DNA from: Mycobacterium barrassiae
Lineage (GTDB): Bacteria; Actinomycetota; Actinomycetes; Mycobacteriales; Mycobacteriaceae
Length of the DNA: 64,000 nt
Reading direction: 5' to 3'
Assembly: GCF_025822765.1 (NCBI RefSeq)
Contig: NZ_JACKUK010000011.1
Coordinates: 1 to 64,000, forward strand
The notes beneath the pieces are model-generated. The model ran no database searches. It was not told the DNA's origin and saw nothing but the letters and a program-made list of their open reading frames with translations. Position 1 is the stretch's first letter, and every line of letters starts with the position of its first letter. The translations under genes were made by a program, and so were the position numbers. Shown piece after piece: positions 1-8,713 of the stretch.

Positions 1-93
1 CGTCTGGTCGAAGGCGCACGCACCAACGGCTGGAAACAAGCGCTGGGCGCATTGGCCCTGACCTACCCCGAACGAATCAACCCCTACCTATAA
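1..93 (+). mobile_element. 3' end of an insertion-sequence transposase (cut by window edge)
   Basis: Thirty codons are open from the first base and end at TAA (91-93). The peptide ends ...GWKQALGALALTYPERINPYL, which resembles the C-terminus of Mutator/IS256-type actinobacterial transposases. The family assignment is from memory and is weak. Directly downstream is an acyltransferase gene lacking its 5' part, so the element probably inserted into or deleted that gene. Confidence 0.4.
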
Positions 94-94
94 C

Positions 95-286
95 GGCCAC
101 CTACACAGTAATCTTGACAAGCTCTTTGTCGTTTCGACCGCAGCGACCTTGCCTCTTGCCGCCCTCAGCTGGTTCTTAGTGGAAAAGCGCGCGATGTCCC
201 TGAAATCGCGTCTTGCTCGCAAGGACCCTCCTTACTCCGAGACATTTCAACCTGAGAATTCCCGCGAGCCTGAAGTGCCGACATAA
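95..286 (+). pseudogene. 3' remnant of an acyltransferase-3 (OafA/Atf-like) gene
   Basis: The frame is open from about base 62 to TAA at 284-286. The peptide SNLDKLFVVSTAATLPLAALSWFLVEKR followed by a polar tail looks like the last transmembrane helix and the FxxEK(R/P) end of membrane acyltransferase-3 proteins. No start codon or upstream part of the gene exists; the transposase end abuts it. GPL loci normally carry atf genes that acetylate the sugars next to gtf and rmt genes, so this is probably a destroyed atf. The acyltransferase at 13.6-15.8 kb is a different, complete protein. Confidence 0.55.
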
Positions 287-686
287 GCCGCAGAACCTGG
301 ATCGGTGACCCAGGCCCCGCGTGGCGGAAGCGCGGTCCGCAGCCAGGCGGCGGCACTGAACCGTTCAAACCCGAATCTCACGTGGACGAAAGTGGCGATC
401 GATCGCCGCCGTGTGACACCCCTACTAGCTAAGCGGCCCATTCCGGCAAACGGCGGCAAATATCCACAAAACGAAGCGTGCCGTAACCGGACGTGAACGG
501 TTTGGTCCAGAACGCCAGTAAGACGTCCCTGCTGAGAGCCTGCGGCCATAAATTCATCCGCGGCGGACGATCTGTTTCGGCTATCCCAGCAACAGCCCGT
601 CCCGTCGAGCGGGTACACTCCGAGTTCATAAGCGCTCGCCGTCGGCGGGCAGCAACAAGCCAGAGACCCAGAGACAGGGGCGTTTC
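287..686. other. intergenic region, no gene recognised
   Basis: Only short overlapping frames on both strands occur here, none with family resemblance or a convincing ribosome site. A purine-rich stretch at about 669-680 is the likely ribosome site of the methyltransferase that follows. Confidence 0.5.
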
Positions 687-1490
687 TTGACCGTGACCGA
701 TCGCCATGCTACCGCCGCCTACCTGGACCTGCTTCGGCGGGACCTCACCAGATACGGGGCCGACGAGCTGGTCCCCGTGGGGTGGTACACCATTGGTCGT
801 CCGCTTTTCAAGACGAAGAACATGATGCTCGTTCGCAGGAAGCCGTTCAACAAGCATGCTCGCGACTTGGGGCTCGACTGGCCGGCGGACGCGCTGACGA
901 TGATCGGTATGCAGCGGCTCACCAGTCTGCAGCACTGCGTGGAGGCGGTCCTCGAGGAGGGCATCCCCGGCGACCTCGTCGAGTGCGGAGTGTGGCGCGG
1001 AGGAGCGTCTATTTTGATGCGCGCGATCCTGGCCGCCTACGGCGACGAGACGCGAACCGTCTGGCTAGCCGATTCGTTCGAAGGCGTGCCCCCGCCCGAT
1101 GCAGCGAACTACAAGGCCGATAAGGGGGACAGGCTGCACCGGTACGCGGCGCTGGCGGTGCCCGAAGAGGAAGTACGGGCGAATTTCCAGCGCTACGATT
1201 TGCTGGACGACCAGGTTCGATTCATTCCCGGTTGGTTCAAAGACACCTTGCACAAGGCGCCGATCGAACGGATCGCGGTCTTGCGGCTTGACGGCGACCT
1301 CTATGAATCGACGATTCAGGCGCTCGATGCTCTCTATCCGCGGCTGTCTCCGGGCGGCTTCTGCATCATCGATGACTACCACGCGATCAAGGCATGCGAG
1401 AAGGCCGTCACGGATTACCGCGAGCAGCATGGGATAACCGCGGAGATCGTCGAAGTAGATGGGACTGGCGTCCTTTGGCGCAAGTCGTGA
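687..1490 (+). CDS. TylF/macrocin-type sugar O-methyltransferase
   Basis: This 267-residue class I SAM-dependent methyltransferase is of the TylF (macrocin O-methyltransferase) family, the family of GPL rhamnosyl methyltransferases (Rmt in M. smegmatis, Mtf in M. avium). The SAM-binding motif VECGVWRGG lies near residue 97, followed by an acidic WLADSFEG strand. The metal/substrate segment LRLDGDLYEST and the later IIDDYHA supply the paired aspartates typical of the family. TTG at 687 follows a GAGACAGGGG site; GTG at 693 is an alternative start. It precedes the first gtf by 58 bp on the same strand, suggesting co-transcription. It likely methylates a GPL deoxysugar; the position methylated cannot be read from sequence. 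It is clearly different from the three mutually similar TylF relatives at 4.4, 5.3 and 56.5 kb. Confidence 0.85.
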   Translation: MTVTDRHATAAYLDLLRRDLTRYGADELVPVGWYTIGRPLFKTKNMMLVRRKPFNKHARDLGLDWPADALTMIGMQRLTSLQHCVEAVLEEGIPGDLVECGVWRGGASILMRAILAAYGDETRTVWLADSFEGVPPPDAANYKADKGDRLHRYAALAVPEEEVRANFQRYDLLDDQVRFIPGWFKDTLHKAPIERIAVLRLDGDLYESTIQALDALYPRLSPGGFCIIDDYHAIKACEKAVTDYREQHGITAEIVEVDGTGVLWRKS

Positions 1491-1548
1491 AATTTCCTGG
1501 CCTAGGGTTCCTACCGAGCGATTCATAACCGATGATGTTGGCTGCGCG

Positions 1549-2814
1549 ATGAAAATTGTGCTGGCTTGCTACGGGACGCGGGGCGACGTCGAGCCCGCCC
1601 TGGTGATTGGACGCGAACTGCAGCGCAGGGGTCACAACGTGACTATGGCCGTTGCGCCCGATTTGGTGCCTTTCACTGAGGGCGCAGGTTTGCCCACCGT
1701 CGCTTATGGACTCGACACGCGGACATGGCTGGACACGTACCGCAATTTCTGGACGTCAGCGTTTCACTCCTTCTGGAGGGTCCGGAAATTACGGGTACTT
1801 TGGCGCGAAATGTGGGACATCAGCGACAAAAGCTGGGCACAGATGAATGCGACGCTATCGGCGCTGGCCCGTGGCGCCGATGTGGTGTTGGCCGGACAGG
1901 CTTACCAAGAGACCGCGGTAAGCGTGGTCGAATACCTTGACCTTCCCTTGGTGACACTCCATCACGTTCCGATGCGACCCAACAGTCAACTCGTCGCGTT
2001 TCTCCCACGACCGTTTCGCCGACCCGCAATGAAGGCTTTCGATTGGTTCGCTTGGCGATTGAACAGAAAAGTGGAGAACTCTCAGCGCCGTGAACTGGGG
2101 TTGCCGAAAGCAACGACCCCCTCGCCGCGACGAATCGCGGAACGAGGAGCGGTGGAGATCCAGGCGTACGACGAGGCGTGCTTTCCGGGGTTGGCGGAGG
2201 AATGGGCGAAGTGGGATGGACTTCGACCCTTTGTCGGCACGCTGACGATGGAGCAGAGCACCGAGGTCGACGACGAGGTCGCGTCGTGGATCGCCTCGGG
2301 ATCACCGCCGATCTGCTTCGGCTTCGGCAGTATGCCGGTCGAATCCCCAGCTGAAACAGTTGAGATGATCAGTTCGGCTTGCGCTGAACTGGGCGAGCGT
2401 GCGTTGGTGTGCGCCGGGTGGAGCGACTTCAGCGATGTGTCCTTACCCGACCACGTCAAGGTTGTCGGTGGAGTGAATTACGCGGCTGTCTTTCCGGCCT
2501 GCCGCGCGGTCGTCCATCACGGCGGCTCAGGCACGACAGCGGCAAGCCTGCGGGCCGGAGTGCCTACGCTGATCCTCTCGATGGACGCCAATCAAGCCCT
2601 CTGGGGAACACAAGTCAAGCGAATGAAAGTTGGTACCGCACGGCGATTTTCAAAAACGACTCGCGACACGCTGGTTGCCGATCTGCGCCGCATACTTGCT
2701 CCGGATTATGTGGCCAGAGCTCGAGAACTCTCCACTCGCATGACCAAGCCCGCTGAGAACGTCGTCATCGCGGCTGATCTTGTCGAGAAGTTCGCCAGCG
2801 CCGGAACCCGTTGA
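1549..2814 (+). CDS. GT1-family GPL glycosyltransferase (Gtf/Rtf type)
   Basis: A 421-residue GT1 (UGT-like) glycosyltransferase of the kind that glycosylates the GPL peptide (RtfA/Gtf1-3). The N-terminal donor-fold motif YGTRGDVEPAL starts at residue 8. The C-terminal nucleotide-sugar signature VHHGGSGTTAASLRAGVPTLIL is near residue 325. ATG 1549 was chosen because all four paralogues in the window begin with the same MK(F/I)-V/A-L block; an in-frame start further upstream would overlap the methyltransferase gene. Expected to act at the inner membrane on a lipopeptide, adding deoxytalose, rhamnose or a further sugar; which sugar is unknown. Confidence 0.88.
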   Translation: MKIVLACYGTRGDVEPALVIGRELQRRGHNVTMAVAPDLVPFTEGAGLPTVAYGLDTRTWLDTYRNFWTSAFHSFWRVRKLRVLWREMWDISDKSWAQMNATLSALARGADVVLAGQAYQETAVSVVEYLDLPLVTLHHVPMRPNSQLVAFLPRPFRRPAMKAFDWFAWRLNRKVENSQRRELGLPKATTPSPRRIAERGAVEIQAYDEACFPGLAEEWAKWDGLRPFVGTLTMEQSTEVDDEVASWIASGSPPICFGFGSMPVESPAETVEMISSACAELGERALVCAGWSDFSDVSLPDHVKVVGGVNYAAVFPACRAVVHHGGSGTTAASLRAGVPTLILSMDANQALWGTQVKRMKVGTARRFSKTTRDTLVADLRRILAPDYVARARELSTRMTKPAENVVIAADLVEKFASAGTR

Positions 2815-3077
2815 ATGGAGGAGGCTGCCATTTTTCCCGGGAGACACCGAATAGCTGTGCTCGAATTGACCGCGATCATTGTCCGGCCCTGCACCCGTGT
2901 ACTTGCTGGTCAGGAAACGAAAAATCGATGGTTGCCTGCGCCCGGCAGCTGTAATTCTGCTACGTTCGCGGTGGGAGAATTCGGCAGCTGTCGGCTCGCC
3001 TTCCCATAGACGAGCGGTCGGTAGTTGTCGGACATAAACTGCCGCACAAGGTACGTGTCGTGCGCATGGGGGTCCGG

Positions 3078-4349
3078 ATGAAGTTTGTGCTGGCGGCTTA
3101 CGGGACGCGTGGCGATGTCGAACCATCGCTCGCCGCCGGCCGTGAACTGCTGGCCCGCGGGCATGACGTGCGCATGGCGGTTCCCCCCAATTTGATTGCT
3201 CTCGCGGAGTCGGTCGGACTCACGGCAGTCGCTTACGGACCGCCTCCCCATGATTTCTGGGATGACGAAATCCTCCTGAAGTTTTCGGAGCTCTACCGCA
3301 AATTCTGGACAATCCGAGAGCCGATCAAGGTGGTGCAGGAGGCCTGGGAACCCGTGCGTCGGCATTGGGCGGATATGAGCAAGACCCTGACGGCGCTGGC
3401 GGACGGTGTCGACCTGCTCTTCACGGGTCAGCTCTATCAGGATCTCGCGGTCAATGTCGGTGAGTTCTACGACATTCCTTTGGCGGTGCTGCACTACTTT
3501 CCGATGCGGCCGAACGGCCACCTCATCCCCTTGGTGCCCGCGCCGCTGGCCCGCACCGGATTCAAAATGTACGACTGGATGTGTTGGCGCATGAACAAGC
3601 AGGCCGAGGACGCCCAGCGCCGTGAGCTGGGATTACCTAAGGCTACCGGCGCCTCTCCGCGGCGGATCGCCGAGCTGGGGTCACTGGAGATACAAGCCTA
3701 CGATGAGGCGTGCTTCCCCGGACTGGCTGCCGAATGGGCGAAGTGGAATGGCCGACGACCGTTCGTGGGCGCGTTGACAATGGGGCTGTCCACGGATCGC
3801 GATGACGAGGTCGCGGCTTGGGTCGCTGCGGGATCACCGCCGATTTGTTTTGGGTTCGGCAGCATGCCGGTGGAATCTCCCGTTGACACTGTCGAAATGA
3901 TCAGCTCGGTCTGTGCGGAGTTGGGTGAGCGAGCGTTGGTCTGCTCCGGGTGGACCGACTTCAGCGGGGTGCCGGAGCACGACCACGTCAAGGTCGTAGG
4001 TGCCACGAATTACGAGAGGATCTTCCCCGCCTGCCGCGCAATCGTTCACCACGGCGGCTCGGGGACCACGGCCGCAAGCTTGCGTGCCGGGGTGCCCACA
4101 CTGATCTTGTGGACCGCGGGCGATCAACCGTTCTGGGGAAATCAGATGCGGCGGTTGAAAGTGGGCGCTGCTCGGCGATTTTCGAGCACAACGCGGGAAT
4201 CGTTACTAGCCGATCTCCGTCGCATTCTCAAGCCGCAGTATGCGGCGAATGCCCGTGATCTCGCTGCGCGGATGACGAAGCCCTCCGAAAGCGTTGGTCG
4301 CACAGCCGATCTGCTGGAGAAATTCGCCAGCACGAAGTGTCTCACCTAG
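3078..4349 (+). CDS. GT1-family GPL glycosyltransferase (Gtf/Rtf type)
   Basis: A 423-residue paralogue of the preceding enzyme, starting MKFVLAAYGTRGDVEPSLAAGRELLARGHDVRMAVPPNL and keeping the HHGGSGTTAASLRAGVPTLIL donor-binding block near residue 320. Large parts are near-identical to the gene upstream (for example the LEIQAYDEACFPGLA segment), pointing to tandem duplication. ATG 3078 matches the common start of the family; GTG 3060 and ATG 3066 are in frame upstream. A 263-bp spacer separates it from the previous gtf, so it may have its own promoter. Likely attaches one of the GPL sugars; the acceptor cannot be inferred. Confidence 0.88.
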   Translation: MKFVLAAYGTRGDVEPSLAAGRELLARGHDVRMAVPPNLIALAESVGLTAVAYGPPPHDFWDDEILLKFSELYRKFWTIREPIKVVQEAWEPVRRHWADMSKTLTALADGVDLLFTGQLYQDLAVNVGEFYDIPLAVLHYFPMRPNGHLIPLVPAPLARTGFKMYDWMCWRMNKQAEDAQRRELGLPKATGASPRRIAELGSLEIQAYDEACFPGLAAEWAKWNGRRPFVGALTMGLSTDRDDEVAAWVAAGSPPICFGFGSMPVESPVDTVEMISSVCAELGERALVCSGWTDFSGVPEHDHVKVVGATNYERIFPACRAIVHHGGSGTTAASLRAGVPTLILWTAGDQPFWGNQMRRLKVGAARRFSSTTRESLLADLRRILKPQYAANARDLAARMTKPSESVGRTADLLEKFASTKCLT

Positions 4350-4390
4350 CCGCGGGCGCTACCGAGCCGATATCAGCGGTCGCCCGATGT

Positions 4391-4403
4391 TATGGTTGCC
4401 GCC
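4391..4403 (+). promoter_or_regulatory. leaderless promoter -10 element upstream of a methyltransferase gene
   Basis: TATGGT (4391-4396) is followed by 7 bases and then GTG at 4404. This is the geometry of mycobacterial leaderless transcripts (TANNNT, 6-7 nt, RTG). The same arrangement, with surrounding GCCGTG, precedes the two paralogous genes at 5347 and 56457. There is no Shine-Dalgarno sequence. Confidence 0.55.
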
Positions 4404-5192
4404 GTGGCATCCGGATTGTCAGCTAAGACCCGCATATGGTTGTTGGCGGTGCGCTTCGAGTATTGGCTTGCACGCACCCTGCTACCCAAGGTGTATGCGA
4501 ACGATGCCTTGATCTGCTTCAACAGCTATGCGTTCGTGGACGACCCGGCGTTCCAGCGCGCCTACAAGCGTGGTGCTCGCGCTCTCGGCGGTGAGGACTG
4601 GTATCAGTGGCAATGGCGCGTTCACGTCGGTCTCTGGGCGGCAGCTAGTGCCAGCAAGCTCAAGGGTGATTTCGTCGAGTGTGGCGTCAGCTATGGATTT
4701 CTGAGCAGTGCCATCATGGAGTACCTCGACTGGGATCGACTGGGCAAGACGTTCTATTTGCTCGATACGTTTTCGGGGCTCGACCCCCGGTTCGTCACCG
4801 CCGCTGAACGCGCGGCAGGGGCGCTGGAGACGAGTAAGCACCATGTCGAAACCGGGATGTACGTGAGCTCGGTGGACAGTGTCAGGGCCAACTTCGCGGA
4901 ATGGCAGAACCAGCGCATCATCGTGGGTGCCGTTCCGGAGACTCTCGACCAGGTCGATGCCACTGCTGTGGCATATCTACATATCGACATGAACTGTGCT
5001 CCACCGGAAGTCGCTGCGCTGCGCTATTTTTGGCCGCGGTTGACTCCGGGTGCATTCGTGCTGCTGGACGATTACGCGAATCGGGGACGCGACGAGCAGC
5101 GCTTGGCCATCGATGAAGTGGCGAGTGAATTGGGCGTCGCGGTATGCATGTTGCCCACCGGCCAGGGACTGATCATCAAACCAGCGGTCTGA
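4404..5192 (+). CDS. TylF-like sugar O-methyltransferase, paralogue A
   Basis: A SAM-dependent methyltransferase of 262 residues from GTG 4404 (an in-frame ATG lies at 4392). Motif I is DFVECGVSYGF near residue 91, the acidic strand is FYLLDTFSGLDPRF, and the YLHIDMN...FVLLDDYANRGRDEQR region supplies the family's aspartates. It is one of three closely related copies (5347-6156 and 56457-57251). All contain an aromatic/basic N-terminal stretch followed by a YxxDALICFNS block. The family includes GPL rhamnosyl/fucosyl O-methyltransferases, so it probably methylates a GPL sugar hydroxyl. The start at 4404 is preferred because the -10 hexamer overlaps the upstream ATG and the GTG is conserved across the copies. 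Confidence 0.82.
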   Translation: MASGLSAKTRIWLLAVRFEYWLARTLLPKVYANDALICFNSYAFVDDPAFQRAYKRGARALGGEDWYQWQWRVHVGLWAAASASKLKGDFVECGVSYGFLSSAIMEYLDWDRLGKTFYLLDTFSGLDPRFVTAAERAAGALETSKHHVETGMYVSSVDSVRANFAEWQNQRIIVGAVPETLDQVDATAVAYLHIDMNCAPPEVAALRYFWPRLTPGAFVLLDDYANRGRDEQRLAIDEVASELGVAVCMLPTGQGLIIKPAV

Positions 5193-5333
5193 TCCTGCGC
5201 CAAACCTAGCGATCAACGAGTTCTATTTCGACGGTTACGGCGGCTCGCGGCTCAGCTTCTCCCACGACTGATCGCTGCGGTGCAGGTTGCTGGAAATCGG
5301 CGACATATGCCGCAGGAGTGATGCACGCCAAAG

Positions 5334-5346
5334 TATTGTGTCCGCC
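5334..5346 (+). promoter_or_regulatory. leaderless promoter -10 element upstream of a methyltransferase gene
   Basis: TATTGT (5334-5339), a 7-nt spacer, then GTG at 5347. It is aligned with the equivalent elements of the paralogues at 4391 and 56445; the flanking CCGCCGTG is shared with the first copy. Confidence 0.5.
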
Positions 5347-6156
5347 GTGAGAGTATCGAAGCAGTGGCCGCTGAAGTTCCGACTCATGTGGCTCGCGCTG
5401 CGTACCGGATATGCGATTCCACGGACTTTTCTTCCCGATGTGTATTCCGATGACGCATTGATTTGTTTCAACAGCGATGCCTTTCGGGACGATCCCGCGT
5501 TCCGGCGGGCCTATCAGCGCGGCGTGCAATCACTGGGTGGCGACGATTTCTATCACTGGGAGTGGCGGTTCCACGTCGGACTCTGGGCGGCAGAGAGTGC
5601 CAGCAAAATCGAGGGTGACTTCGTGGAGTGCGGAGTCAGCCACGGTTTCTTGAGCAGTGCGGTGATGCAGCATCTAGATTGGGACCGGCTGGGTAAGACC
5701 TTCTATCTGCTGGACACCTTCGGCGGGATGGATCCACGCTTCGTCACGGATGTCGAGCGGGAGACGGGGTCACTGGAGAAGAGCCGGGCCGCCATCGACT
5801 TTGGCATCTACGCGAATTCGGTTGAAAGTGTCCGGAAGAACTTCGCCGAGTGGCAGAACGTGCGCATCATCGCCGGTACGGTTCCCGAGACTTTGGATCA
5901 GGTCGATACGAACGCCGTCGCGTATCTGCACATCGACATGAACTGTGCGCCACCAGAAGTCGCGGCGCTGCGCTATTTTTGGCCGCGGCTCACACCGGGT
6001 GCTTTTGTCCTGCTGGACGACTACGCGCAGCGGGGACGTGATGAGCAACGCCTGGCGATGGATGGTGTGGCCCGTGACCTCGATGTACCGATCTGCACGT
6101 TGCCCACCGGCCAGGGCTTGCTGATCAAGCCGGCGAGTTCAGGCCGCGAGGGGTAG
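5347..6156 (+). CDS. TylF-like sugar O-methyltransferase, paralogue B
   Basis: A 269-residue methyltransferase closely related to the gene just upstream and even more so to the copy at 56457-57251. The blocks FLPDVYSDDALICFNSDAFRDDP, DFVECGVSHGFLSS and AYLHIDMNCAPPEVAALR are shared with that copy. SAM motif I is near residue 92. It differs by a short C-terminal extension, SSGREG. In-frame GTG 5338 and TTG 5287 are alternative starts; GTG 5347 fits the leaderless -10 element and the paralogue alignment. Role: methylation of a GPL sugar, with regiospecificity unknown. Tandem placement with paralogue A suggests duplication followed by specialisation. Confidence 0.82.
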   Translation: MRVSKQWPLKFRLMWLALRTGYAIPRTFLPDVYSDDALICFNSDAFRDDPAFRRAYQRGVQSLGGDDFYHWEWRFHVGLWAAESASKIEGDFVECGVSHGFLSSAVMQHLDWDRLGKTFYLLDTFGGMDPRFVTDVERETGSLEKSRAAIDFGIYANSVESVRKNFAEWQNVRIIAGTVPETLDQVDTNAVAYLHIDMNCAPPEVAALRYFWPRLTPGAFVLLDDYAQRGRDEQRLAMDGVARDLDVPICTLPTGQGLLIKPASSGREG

Positions 6157-6329
6157 ATCGACGGCACATGCCGGCCGTAGGCGGGGTGGTCGACGCACAT
6201 GAACTGACGTCGCTGTAGACGCAAAGGGGGACCGTCGCAAGCCGTGGGTTCAGCCAGCATTGCGCGAACGGGCGATAATCAGTCTGGGCGTCGACTAGGC
6301 CCATGACACTGAAAGGCACGGATTCCGTA

Positions 6330-7583
6330 ATGAAATTTGCCTTGGCAAGCTACGGAACTCGCGGAGACATCGAGCCCTCCATCGCGGTCGGTCGCGAACT
6401 GCTGGGCCGAGGGCACGAGGTGCGTATCGCCGTCCCACCTAATTTGGTCAGCCTCGTCGAGACAGCCGGGCTCGGCGCCGTCGCTTACGGACCGAATCAA
6501 CAGGAGGGGTTCTGGGACGCCGACTTCCTTCGCAAGTTTTGGCGAGTCAGGGAGGTGACCAGGCTGTGGCGCGAGGCTCAAGCGCAACTCGCCGAGTCTT
6601 GGGCGGAGATGAACGCCACGCTGGTGTCGCTGGCGGACGGGGCCGACCTGCTATTCAGCGGTCCGGGCTTCCCCGCGATACCCGCCAACGTCGCTGAGTT
6701 CTACGACATTCCGTTCGCCACTATGCAGTATTTCCCGATGCGGCCAAATGGCCAGCTCGCTCCGAGCGTGCCGTCGTCACTGGTCCGACTGGCGATGACA
6801 ACGCTGGACTGGCCGCAATGGTGGGTGACCAAGAGAGCCGAGGATGCCCAGCGCCGGAACCTGGGTCTTCCGAAGGCAAGAGGTCCTGCGCCGCAACGGA
6901 TCACCAAACGCGGATCGCTGGAAATCCAGGCATACGACGAGGCTTGCTTTCCCGGCCTGGCAGCTGAGTGGGCTCGATGGGATGGCCAACGGCCGTTCGT
7001 GGGGACGCTCACGATAGAGATGAGCACCGAGGCCGACGCAGAGGCTGCCTCGTGGATCGCCGCGGGCACGCCGCCGATCTTCTTCGGATTCGGCAGCACG
7101 GCAGTCAAGTCTCCCGCGGAGACTGTCGAGATGATCGGCGCAGCGTGCGCAGAGCTGGGTGAGCGGGCGTTGGTGTGCTCGGGCTGGAGCGATTTCAGCG
7201 ACGTAAGCACTCCGGACCACGTCAAGGTGGTGGGCGCGGTGAACTATGCGACGGTGTTTCCCGCGTGCCGCGCGGTGGCGCACCACAGTGGTGCCGGCAC
7301 CACCGCCGCGGGTTTGCGGGCCGGGGTCCCGACGCTGAGCCTGCCTAGCACGGGTGATCAGAAGATCTGGGCAGCTCAGGTCGAGCGACTCAAGATAGGG
7401 AAGGCCCGTGACTTCGCGGCCACCACACGCGAATCCCTGGTCGCAGATCTACGTGAAATTCTCGCCCCGGAATACGTCGCAATGGCTCGCGAGTTCGCCG
7501 GCCGGATGACCGACGCAGCGAAGAGCGCGGCCACTACCGCCGACCTCCTGGAAAAATTCGCTACTACGCGGCATTTCACTTGA
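6330..7583 (+). CDS. GT1-family GPL glycosyltransferase (Gtf/Rtf type), variant donor motif
   Basis: A 417-residue GT1 enzyme with the family start MKFALASYGTRGDIEPSIAVGRELLGRGHEVRIAVPPNLV. The C-terminal donor signature reads AHHSGAGTTAAGLRAGVPTLSL, so the first glycine of the usual HHGG(S/A)GTT is Ser. The adjoining text also differs from the other three gtf genes (VKSPAETVEMIGAACAELGERALVCSG is kept). ATG 6330 is chosen by alignment with the paralogues; ATG 6303 is in frame upstream. It is followed after 59 bp by a GT2 gene on the same strand. The variant motif may reflect a different nucleotide-sugar donor; that is inference. Confidence 0.85.
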   Translation: MKFALASYGTRGDIEPSIAVGRELLGRGHEVRIAVPPNLVSLVETAGLGAVAYGPNQQEGFWDADFLRKFWRVREVTRLWREAQAQLAESWAEMNATLVSLADGADLLFSGPGFPAIPANVAEFYDIPFATMQYFPMRPNGQLAPSVPSSLVRLAMTTLDWPQWWVTKRAEDAQRRNLGLPKARGPAPQRITKRGSLEIQAYDEACFPGLAAEWARWDGQRPFVGTLTIEMSTEADAEAASWIAAGTPPIFFGFGSTAVKSPAETVEMIGAACAELGERALVCSGWSDFSDVSTPDHVKVVGAVNYATVFPACRAVAHHSGAGTTAAGLRAGVPTLSLPSTGDQKIWAAQVERLKIGKARDFAATTRESLVADLREILAPEYVAMAREFAGRMTDAAKSAATTADLLEKFATTRHFT

Positions 7584-7642
7584 GGCTGCCGGTGAAACAC
7601 CGGTGCCGAAATGATCGCAGCCGGCAAGAAAGAAGACTCGAA

Positions 7643-8713
7643 GTGACCGAAGAAGCGGTAGCGCCACCCAGGGTGAGCATCGTAGCGACCACCCACAACC
7701 AGGAGGCGTACGTCCGCCAGGCCTTCGACAGCTTCCTCGACCAGCGGACGGACTTTCCCGTGGAGATTGTCGTCGCTGATGACGCCTCTACCGACTCCAC
7801 CATCTCGATCATCAAGGAGTACACGGACCGATATCCGGCGTTGTTTCGGCCGATCTTCCGGCCCCAGAACCTCGGCCTCAACCGCAACATGACTGGCGCC
7901 CTGTCAGCAAGCCGCGGCGCGTACGTCGCGCTGTGCGAGGCAGACGATTACTGGGTCGATCCGCTGAAACTGAGCAAGCAGGTGGCCTATCTCGACCGCC
8001 ATCCGAAGACGACGGTGTGCTTTCATCCCGTGCGGGTGGTCTGGGAAGACGGTTACGCCAAGGATTCCAAGTTTCCACCGCCACATGTGCGCGGCAATCT
8101 GACTGTCGACGCGCTGCTGCTGATGAACTTCATACAGACCAACTCGGTCATGTATCGCCGCGTCGAGCGCTACGACGACATACCCACCGACGTCATGCCC
8201 CTGGACTGGTACCTGCACGTTCGGCACGCCGCACGCGGTGATATCGGCATGTTGCCCGACACGATGGCCGTCTACCGCCGCCACTCGCAGGGCATGTGGC
8301 ACAACCAGGTGTTAGACCCCCCCAAATTCTGGCTGACGCTGGGACCTGGGCATGCGGCGACCTTCGACGCGATGCTCGACCTCTTCCCGGGCGACGCCGC
8401 ACGTGAGGAGCTCATTGCCGCCATGGCCGACTGGATCCTGCGTCAGATTGCCAACGTGCCCGGTCCGGACGGGCAGGCGGCTCTCCAGGACACCATCGCG
8501 CAGCACCCGCGGATGGAGACGCTGGCGCAGCGCTATCGTCAGGCTGGCCGCGCGCAGCGGCTAAAAGCGATATCTCGCAGACTCGCCCTGGTAGCGCCGC
8601 GGCCGAGGGGACTCGCCGACTTCTGGCCCTCACGCTTGCGTAGAGACACCGAGGTCACCGGCACTGCCACCAGATCGCTTCGCGACCGGTATGCAAGGCA
8701 TCCACGACCTTAG
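7643..8713 (+). CDS. GT2-family glycosyltransferase
   Basis: A 356-residue family 2 glycosyltransferase. The N-terminal VSIVATTHNQEAYVRQAF block opens the GT-A fold. VVADDASTDST is the first nucleotide-binding acidic motif and LCEADDYWVDP, near residue 105, is the DxD-like metal site. A later DTMAVYRRHSQGMW is typical of capsule and O-antigen GT2 enzymes. GTG 7643 was taken as the start because the similarity begins immediately after it; an upstream in-frame TTG overlaps the previous gene. Expected to transfer a sugar from an NDP donor to the growing GPL oligosaccharide. The methyltransferase gene downstream is convergent and abuts it. Confidence 0.82.
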   Translation: MTEEAVAPPRVSIVATTHNQEAYVRQAFDSFLDQRTDFPVEIVVADDASTDSTISIIKEYTDRYPALFRPIFRPQNLGLNRNMTGALSASRGAYVALCEADDYWVDPLKLSKQVAYLDRHPKTTVCFHPVRVVWEDGYAKDSKFPPPHVRGNLTVDALLLMNFIQTNSVMYRRVERYDDIPTDVMPLDWYLHVRHAARGDIGMLPDTMAVYRRHSQGMWHNQVLDPPKFWLTLGPGHAATFDAMLDLFPGDAAREELIAAMADWILRQIANVPGPDGQAALQDTIAQHPRMETLAQRYRQAGRAQRLKAISRRLALVAPRPRGLADFWPSRLRRDTEVTGTATRSLRDRYARHPRP

